Both the position numbers and the translations under genes were made by a program. Under the pieces are notes generated by a model that worked only from the letters and a program-made list of their open reading frames with translations, made no database searches and was not told the DNA's origin. DNA of 64,000 nt from Siphonodentalium dalli. Its lineage: Eukaryota > Mollusca > Scaphopoda > Gadilida > Siphonodentaliidae. Below, piece by piece: positions 57,511 through 64,000 of the stretch. How positions within the stretch are numbered: the first letter of the stretch is position 1; each line of letters opens with the position of its first letter. Location of the stretch: the NCBI GenBank assembly GCA_032622095.1, contig CP136061.1:259562077-259626076 (forward strand), read 5' to 3'.

Positions 57511-59389
57511 TAGTGTTGAAACGATTAATCGACAAATCGAAATCGACGCGATTATTGAATTAGTCGATTCCGAAATTGGCTAGTCGACTAGTCGGAACAC
57601 ACCCACCACCATTATGCCATCGTGAAAGCAGTGCCGTTGCTGCCATTACCGAAATACTGGTCAATTTAAACAATCAGGCTATCGAAATACACAATCACAA
57701 TTAGCTTGTTAAAGCCATCTTTGTTGTCTCTTTGATGCATAACTGCTTTCAGTACTTGGTGGTCATGCACGAGCGCGAAACCCAATGACCTCAACTCAAT
57801 GTACTTGTCGGTGCCGCGGCGGCTTATTCTTTGAAGTTGAGACGGCCGGCTTTGATAATCAACTTCAAAGAATCTATTTCGGCGTGACGGAATTGATCTG
57901 AGTGATAACTGGTCAACGTGTTTGCAGGTGTGCAGGACTCAACTTCAATCAAGTTAGTTGCGAGGTGACATTATTAAGTTTTAAGTTTAATAACAAGTCC
58001 AATATATTATAGTTTATTGAAGCACTATGTCAGTATACCTTTAAAGTTTATTTCTAAAATTGTGTGATATGTTTTACAACCACCACATGCATCAACTGAC
58101 GCATGGGTGAGCGTATACGATCGCACGTTCTAGATATATTGTATTATAGATATAAATATAAAGCCAACCGCGGTCGACCATGCTATGCATCAAATAGCGT
58201 CGCGTATTTCGAACTAAACTGGCGAGTCACTTCGGAAATCCCACGTCGTTTATGGACTGTGTTTGTGAAAAATTACAATGTATTTTAGCACCTCAAACTT
58301 AAATCCTTCGCGGAATTGGGCGGTGACAAAGCTGTTCCCAGAAACGTAATCTGGATGACGCAAATTCCTGGAATCGGGCTAAATATAGAACTTACGACAT
58401 CGCATTGACATGTACTATTAACATCGCCGGTCTGCGCAGTTTTATTTCTGAAACTGACATGATCGATTGTGTATTCGGGGACTCACGAGTAAAATTGTAT
58501 ATATTGTATATATATTTACAATGTAGCATGCACGAGAGACAATTATGTACGCGATCAAATCAAACAGTGAAAACACGTACGTTTTGGTGGGAAAATGACT
58601 GTCCGTGATTAAGCTATGTCATATCGTGACCTTGCAATGAATACAAGGAACAACATTGTGTACGCAATGCATGGCCCATTTTTAATATATGCGGACTCTA
58701 TATATACAGGGAACTTTACCACATTCCGTGTCCGATATATGTACATGACATCTGCGAGCATAAAAGGCTTGTACGCACTACAGCTGTTATAACATTTATT
58801 TTGTAACTTTTGTTTGACTCTGTCGGAGATGAAGTTCGTTTCTCAAAATATCTTGCATTTCTTCATGTACGCCCGTTTGTGAAGTCAATCGCTGAGAAGC
58901 ACACTGGGAAAGTTCGAAAACAACAATGTTCGATTGTATGTAAGAACCGGTACGGCCCTGTAGACCATACCATATCAATTTTAAAGGAACATTTTTACAC
59001 AAAACATATAGAATAATGCACCGGTTTCTGATTGTTGCACGCGCTTCCACTCCGTAATCCGTAGCGTTTCCGCGATAGATCAGGTGTTTGTCACCACCGC
59101 TTAGATACATACATCAACTGGATGGTAATTTTGTTGTCATAAAACATCATATACCTGGGACAAATTAATAACCTATTAACCTTCAGTGATATGAAGCCAA
59201 ATAATCATGACAAATAGTGTTAAATCACGTCTTGCTTTGCGTTCGAAAATGCAAAGTTGGTTACCGCAAATTATATACGTATATGAGCACAAAACCGTAA
59301 GTTTCGGAAGAGGTCCGACTAGTCGACTAGTAGTCGATTCCCTCTGGCGACTAGTCGATTCCCCAAAACCACTAATCGTTTCAACACTA
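57511..59389. mobile_element. hAT-type DNA transposon, non-autonomous or decayed
   Basis: Ends 'tagtgttgaaacgattaa' / 'aatcgtttcaacacta' are inverted and flanked by an exact 8-bp direct repeat 'caattatt' (57503-57510 and 59390-59397), the hallmark of hAT insertion. Subterminal 'actagtcgactagtcg' type motifs occur at both ends. A short + strand ORF (58810-59016) ends 'TISILKEHFYTKHIE' after 'CSIVCKN', resembling a decayed BED zinc finger (the hAT transposase N-terminal domain). No intact transposase remains. Confidence 0.85.
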
Positions 59390-59501
59390 CAATTATTGTG
59401 TTTCCAACTAATAACTCATGTACAAATGTCATATGTGGTGTGTGATGACCAGAGTAAAATACAGGTGAAGATCCAGTCATGTACAATTCACGCTAGCTTC
59501 T

Positions 59502-59834
59502 GCAAATAGTGTGTCTGTCATTGGCAGAATGAGGTCCCCAGAGGGTGAATTTAGTGACACTATCCCGCATAACAGGCTAGCATCACCAAATTCACCCTCT
59601 GGGAATCTCATTCTGCTTAGGCCTCAGCTCCTATGGGAGACCTAGCATCAAATTGAAGTTTCCCAGTTGAAGTTGGTGATGTTCACCCATTAGTCACCTC
59701 AATTATGCATTTTATCTTCTGCAAATTAGGGGATATAGAAAGAAACTGAATAGAAGGGAATAAGTAACTAAAAACACTAAATTCACCCTCTGGGGACTTC
59801 ATTCTGCAAATGACAGGCATACTATTTGCAGACT
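59502..59834. mobile_element. Fold-back MITE, GAATGAGGTCCCCAGAGG family, copy
   Basis: Modules 'cagaatgaggtccccagagg' and 'caccctctgggaatctcatt' with the long centre including 'gttcacccattagtcacctc' shared with 21462 and 23273. The right module pair is partly deleted. Confidence 0.75.
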
Positions 59835-60189
59835 TGAATTAGCAGCAGCCAAAATGGAGTTTGCTTTAGTCTGTTTAGTGTCTGGAAGTGCATCTGTTTG
59901 ACAGTCAGTGATAATATAGCCTGCACGCTACTGTCATAGTCAGCAAATTTTTCTAAATCAACATATTCGAAAATCGATATTGGTCTTATAATCATGCAAA
60001 ACACTGTGGAAGACTTGAGTTTGCTACAACAGTTATGTTTTTCCATAGTGAAAATATTTCAAATACAAAGGCTGCTTTACAAAGGTTTTAGTCCATCACT
60101 GGAACTGACTTGTCAGGGAATCAATCATATAAATTTTGAACAATCTTGCCTCAGAATAGTAAATATTTCATTATTGTTAGCATACATCT
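59835..60189. other. Intron 13 stretch
   Basis: Nothing recognised. Confidence 0.4.
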
Positions 60190-60647
60190 TTAACCCTTTC
60201 AGTGTCAGGAGCCGATGAGATCGGCCCTAATTTACGGTCTGTAAAATCAGCCCTAAAAATTTTTTTTTTTAAATTAGATTTTTTTGGGTTGAATTTTGTT
60301 TGGGTATGCTTAAGCATGCTATAGCGAATTTAAAAACAAACTGGATAAAATCTTAGGGGCATGTTATAACTCAAAACTGTCACCAAGTATTCATAGTAAT
60401 AATTTTGATGCCCATGAAAAACGTGAGATTCCCTGGCACTAAACCTACAAAATAAGTCTGTTAAAGAATATAAGAACAAATTATTAAAATTGTAAAAATT
60501 AATAACAAATGATGAAAAATTGTTAGGCCAATGCATTCTCTTATATATCCGAGGCGACCTATGGTCGACTCGCATATATAAAGAGAATGCATTGGCACAG
60601 GATATATGGGTTGATACAAAAATCGGACCTGGCACTCAAAGGGTTAA
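60190..60647 (-). mobile_element. MITE, TTAACCCTTTCAGTGTCAGG family
   Basis: Same structure as 16514: ends 'ttaaccctttcagtgtcagg' / 'cctggcactcaaagggttaa', the 'gggtatgcttaagcatgcta' landmark, and a single 'ccaatgcattctcttatata' hairpin. Confidence 0.85.
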
Positions 60648-61132
60648 AGTTGGTCTGTCTCTTCCCAAACATGTTTTATATAGTTTCCTGGTATAAAATA
60701 ATAAAAATAAGTCAGACACCTGTCGGGAAACGATTCTATCAATTAATATTTATTTTGTATCAACATTTTATTATTTAATGCGATAATCAAATGGGACAAT
60801 TTTTTTTTATTGTTTATAGAACAGACAGTCATAAATCTTTCATGCGATCTCAGATAGAGATAGAGTTATCCCACTTGCTATGCTATGGATGTTTTCTGTG
60901 AGCCATATAAAAATGTCCCAAATTGATTGTATGTATTACATCAGAAACTTTGAAATAAAATAAATATTAATCGTTAGAAGCATTTCCAGACAGGGATCTT
61001 CAATTCTTATTTATTATTTTATACCCATGGAAACTATATAAACTTGTTATAGGAAGGGATAGACCAACTTTAATGGTAGCTGCACCAATGGTCATTTTGC
61101 TTACAAATGTGTTTTCTCCTTAACTATTCCAG
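60648..61132. other. Intron 13, 3' part
   Basis: Diverged similarity to 40680-41080 and 41330-41480 ('ccagacaggg', 'cttatttattattttatacc'), an old dispersed repeat. No exon. Confidence 0.45.
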
Positions 61133-61353
61133 GTTTTATTTATTGGCGACTCAACTAATAGAGGGATTATGAATTACATCATGGAGCAAATCAACGAAAC
61201 CTTATCTGTATGGGATAAGACGCATGATATGAAAGTGTACTCGGGACTTAACGACAATCACACCACGTTCAGCTTTGCATATTATCCTCAGTTCTGGCTG
61301 AAGAATGACAAACGTCCTGTGTTTGATAAAGCACTACATCAGCTAATTGAAAG
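61133..61353 (+). CDS. CPED1: CPED1 exon 14, PC-esterase catalytic GDS
   Basis: Acceptor 'ttaactattccag|GTT' and donor 'TTGAAAG|gtatat' bracket 221 nt, phase 0 to 2. It opens with VLFIGDSTNRGIMNYIM: the GDS serine is the expected nucleophile of the PC-esterase (GDSL-like) fold. Further conserved-looking parts are 'INETLSVWDKTH' with a sequon (NET) and 'FSFAYYPQFWLKNDKRPVFD'. A decayed copy of its 3' third lies 100 bp downstream in the intron. This exon is the firmest single piece of evidence for CPED1. Confidence 0.93.
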
Positions 61354-61452
61354 GTATATTAGCCATCAAGCACTTTGGCCCTCATGGGGGGATAGGCGCT
61401 ATACAAATTCCATTAATATTATATTTAACTTAAAGGGGAACTGTAGACACAA

Positions 61453-61533
61453 CATTCAGCTTTGCATATTATCCTCAGTTCTGGTTGATGAATGACAGAC
61501 GTCCTGTGTTTGATAAAGCACTGCATCAGCTAT
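61453..61533 (+). pseudogene. Partial duplicate of CPED1 exon 14
   Basis: Matches exon 14 bases about 61270-61345 with several differences ('ctggttgatgaatgacagac' vs 'ctggctgaagaatgacaaac'). It lacks the donor ('cagctattatgtg' instead of 'cagctaattgaaaggta') and has no evident acceptor. A poly-C run follows (61563-61577). Confidence 0.85.
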
Positions 61534-61659
61534 TATGTGATTACTCAGATCCAAGACACCCCACCCCCCCCCCCCCCACCAGTGACAGCCCTGCCACTAC
61601 TGTATCTATGCACTACGGAGAGCACTCTCTGACCGCATGGGGTATTTAAGCGACAATAC

Positions 61660-62290
61660 ATGAGTGGGGTATCATCTGAGCTTTAATGTAGCATCATTTA
61701 CAAGCTTGTCCTGTAGATAGCCCAATAGCAACTTAACCAATTTATAACAGAGCCTCAGCTCTGACGAGAAGCCGACGCAGAGAAACACTGCTGTACAGCG
61801 CAAGGCATTATGAGAATGGCCCGACAAGATATGGTATGATTCGGAGCAAACACCTAAGAGGTGCTGTGAGACGCCACTAAGCAGTAGGCACACACGGCCA
61901 ACAGGGAGAGGCCCAACGAGCGCGATGCGGGTAAGGCAGGAGAGACCACTGGACAGCCCAACTCCCTGTGGCTAAGCACCAGCCTGGTGAGAACACACTC
62001 TGGCAAAGAGCATGAAGGAATAAGCCGACCAAAGACCGAACGGGCGGATAACACAACCGTCACCACTGCAGGACGCACCAAAGCTGGACCAATGGCACTG
62101 ATGACGCAGCACCTGAATTACAAAGAACAGCAGCAGCTAGAGGTAAACAAGCAAGGACATAGGCATAAAACATAGCATCACACAACAAAGAAGAGGGCGT
62201 GCCACTCCGCGACGCCGCACATGGCAGAGCATGGAGCTCCAAGGGGGAGGGAGGGATCGCGACACGTAGAATTTGCGAGTGACTTACAAT
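61660..62290. other. GC-rich island of unknown origin in intron 14
   Basis: Base composition changes sharply from AT-rich intron to a GC-rich, purine-rich + strand (e.g. 'ggccaacagggagaggccca'). Open frames of 60-75 codons occur on both strands but none is recognisable. The right part ends in 'aagggggagggagggatcgc'. It could be a retroelement fragment or other recent insertion; no ends were identified. Confidence 0.5.
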
Positions 62291-62592
62291 TCATGTCGAC
62301 GGAAGTAAGCAGCATTCCGACCGGATGTTAAATGCGGATTTTAAGTTCAGCTGATATGGAACGGATCATACCAAAAGTTCAAAACCCGGAATGTCTGACG
62401 GATGAAGTAGATCGGACAATCACATAAAAAATGTTGTTGTTGGGTTCTGATTATATGGGAACCTCAAATCAGATTGGGTACCTTTAAACATTCCCCAATG
62501 ATGAATTGGAATCCATCCATGCTTGTGTTATGTGTCGTCAGCTTATATGCCAAAATTATTACATTTGACTTTTACTATCTCACTTTTTGTAG

Positions 62593-62691
62593 GAATGGGG
62601 AGTTGGATAGAGATAACACTATATTTGTTGTGGGCGGAGTTCATTGGATGGCAAAACATCACCTAGATGTTATATCTGCGTTACTCAGAAG
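62593..62691 (+). CDS. CPED1: CPED1 exon 15, PC-esterase
   Basis: Acceptor 'cactttttgtag|GAA' and donor 'CTCAGAAG|gtacag' bracket 99 nt, phase 2 to 2. Encodes 'NGELDRDNTIFVVGGVHWMA' and 'KHHLDVISALLRR'. The strand 'TIFVVGGVHW' is the core beta-strand of the esterase, after the GDS strand. If the intron is retained, the frame stays open through the 60-bp repeats to a stop at 62933-62935, giving a form without exon 16. Confidence 0.9.
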
Positions 62692-62881
62692 GTACAGTAG
62701 TAAAATATATATTCAATATATATACCGCATAACGTCACATTCAATCAGAAGGAACAGTAGTGAAATCTATATTCAATATATATACCGCATAACGTCACAT
62801 TCAATTAGAAGGAACAGTAGTCAAATCTATATTCAATATATATACCGCATAACGTCACATTCAAGAAGGAACAGTGGTATA
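62686..62881 (+). repeat. 60-bp exon-edge repeat, donor-dead copies
   Basis: Unit 'cagaaggaacagtagtgaaa' + 'tctattcaatatatatacc'-like + 'gcataacgtcacattcaat', starting at the last 6 nt of exon 15; spacing 60 bp at 62686, 62746 and 62806, then a shortened start at about 62863. The true junction reads 'cagaag|gtacag'; all later copies read 'gaagGAacag', so GT is lost. Confidence 0.9.
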
Positions 62882-63236
62882 ATCTGTATTCATTGTAAAC
62901 AGAAACATTGTAAAGATTGCATCCAACTATTTTGAATGGCACCAACCTAAATTACAAACTCAGCATTTTGTCATACTTATATGTATATATATAGTTGTGT
63001 TTGCATTGAACCATGTTACATGGCAGGTATTACAGGAATCCTGAGGTGTAAATTTCATAATAGTTTAGATTAATCAACCAAAATAATTCACATTGAGAAA
63101 TAGGTTGACTGCATCAATTAAAACCTACTTGCTATTACTTACTATACAACTTCTTCAAAGAAATTGAGTAAATCCCAAATTCAGGGGTGACGCAGTAATT
63201 TTTGTCGCAATTGTCATGATGACCACTGACACAAAT
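62882..63236. other. Intron 15, middle
   Basis: Nothing recognised. Confidence 0.4.
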
Positions 63237-63720
63237 ATTGTCCTATGTTAGTAATATTAATTGTCCTATGTTAGTAATATGTTAGTAATATCAATTGTCC
63301 TATGTTAGTAATATGTTAGTAATATCAATTGTCCTATGTTAGTAATATTAATTGTCCTATGTTAGTAATATGTTAGTAATATTAATTGTCATATGTTAGT
63401 AATATTAATTGTCTTATGTTAGTAATATGTTAGTAATATCAATTGTCCCATGTTAGTAATATTAATTGTCCTATGTTAGTAATATGTTAGTAATATCAAT
63501 TGTCCTATGTTAGTAATATTAATTGTCCTATGTTAGTAATATGTTAGTAATATTAATTGTCATATGTTAGTAATATTAATTGTCTTATGTTAGTAATATT
63601 AATTGTCCTATGTTAGTAATATTAATTGTCCTATGTTAGTAATATTAATTATCCTATGTTAGTAATATTAATTGTCCTATGTTAGTAATATTAATTGTCC
63701 TATGTTAGTAATATTTATTG
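63237..63720. repeat. Minisatellite of 23- and 34-bp units
   Basis: Units 'attgtcctatgttagtaata' + 'tta', some with an extra 'tgttagtaata'. The mix of short and long units repeats in the same order (about 63250-63430 and 63440-63600), showing higher-order duplication. Confidence 0.9.
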
Positions 63721-63780
63721 CCATCTATCAAAAGAATTTGAAATCAACAGAACTAATGCATAGCATTGTTTTTATTACAG

Positions 63781-63873
63781 AGAGGGTCTTGATGGCAGCA
63801 GAGTTGTGATTAAAAGCTTGGGTGCTGGCTTCCATCAGCCAACTGAGGGTGTCCATTGTCTTTCTAAAGTACG
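63781..63873 (+). CDS. CPED1: CPED1 exon 16, PC-esterase GVH motif
   Basis: Acceptor 'gtttttattacag|AGA' opens the exon in phase 2. Encodes 'EGLDGSRVVIKSLGAGFH' and 'QPTEGVHCLSK'. The 'GVH' would supply the catalytic His of the esterase; the residue usually written as Asp in the 'DGVH' motif of this fold is Glu here. Donor choice is uncertain: 'AAAGTACG|gtatat' (end 63873) or 'CTAAA|gtacgg' (end 63868). The gene must continue, since the C-terminal part of the domain is missing. Confidence 0.82.
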
Positions 63874-64000
63874 GTATATCCTTTTCAATCTTTTATTAGG
63901 ACAGGTTAAGATAGAATCATTTTATTTCCGCCAAAGGAAGCCCTCACACTGAACTATATGGATAGATGTCCTGCGTTTGTAAACCATAGCAGAAAAGGGG
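63874..64000. other. Intron 16, start
   Basis: Non-coding AT-rich sequence to the end of the window. Confidence 0.5.

Larger units (their letters stand above)
14226..63873 (+). other. CPED1: CPED1 gene, 16 exons (partial at both ends)
   Basis: Sixteen exons with AG/GT boundaries join without a single phase conflict, giving about 2.4 kb of coding sequence (about 800 codons). Known CPED1 proteins are about 1,000 residues, so most of the protein is here. Order seen: glycosylatable N-terminal segment, TTL-like segment (exons 4-5), helical linker, acidic linker, cadherin-like beta-sandwich (exons 10-11), Cys-rich lead-in, and PC-esterase core with FIGDSTNRG and a GVH motif. In this family the PC-esterase fold is expected to act on acyl esters in the secretory pathway, but the CPED1 substrate is not known to me. 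No signal peptide or start codon was found, since exon 1 here begins in mid-codon. The gene continues past the window end. Introns are 0.7-8 kb and filled with MITEs and minisatellites. Confidence 0.85.

Noticed and set aside
58796-59110. 104-codon minus-strand ORF in the hAT element
   Set aside because: It is antisense to the BED-like ORF and shows no recognisable motif.
62474-62935. 153-codon ORF as a separate gene
   Set aside because: Its middle is CPED1 exon 15; the start lies in intron and the tail is the 60-bp repeat read through.

Overview
This is a eukaryotic, intron-rich and AT-rich genomic window. It carries no bacterial operons, no rRNA and no recognisable tRNA. Sixteen spliced exons on the + strand (14226-63873) join in perfect phase into about 800 codons. 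The product is recognisable as CPED1, cadherin-like and PC-esterase domain-containing protein 1. The exons encode in order a glycosylatable N-terminal part, a tubulin-tyrosine-ligase-like segment, a cadherin-like beta-sandwich, and a PC-esterase domain with a GDS motif. The 5' exons before 14226 were not found, and the 3' end lies beyond the window. The intron repeats (small palindromic MITEs, and a 'gttatacccccgcaacgaag' type element with CCGTCCGTCCG runs) look lophotrochozoan, most probably a bivalve mollusc. That host guess is inference from repeat style.

Layout. Bases 1-14225 hold no confirmed + strand gene. They contain palindromic transposable elements, a 374-bp tandem array (5121-6417) and one putative minus-strand exon of an unrecognised gene (7891-8032). 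Bases 14226-30741 carry exons 1-4, with very large introns full of MITEs. Bases 31660-42487 carry exons 5-7; two of these run directly into minisatellites. Bases 44080-51659 carry exons 8-12 (acidic linker and cadherin-like domain). Bases 51605-56590 are two long tandem arrays. Bases 57055-63873 carry the PC-esterase exons 13-16, with a 1.9-kb hAT element between exons 13 and 14.

The most unusual feature is that five different exons of this one gene have their own edge, including the splice site, amplified into a tandem array. Exon 5 has 61 donors in 28-bp units, exon 7 has 13 donors in 63-bp units, and exon 12 has 32 donors in 105-bp units, where each extra unit also has an acceptor. Exon 10 has three in-frame 72-bp acceptor copies. 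Exon 15 has 60-bp copies in which the donor GT is mutated to GA. Exon 14 also has a decayed partial copy downstream. Three of these arrays would give a premature stop if any extra copy were used, one would give a longer open protein, and one is donor-dead.

The transposable-element landscape is dominated by hairpin-forming MITEs. One is a roughly 215-bp near-perfect palindrome with TA flanks (14 copies). Another is a 'CCAATGCATTCTCTTATATATG' hairpin core that occurs within at least four different terminal-repeat contexts, including one chimera. Several nested insertions are visible.
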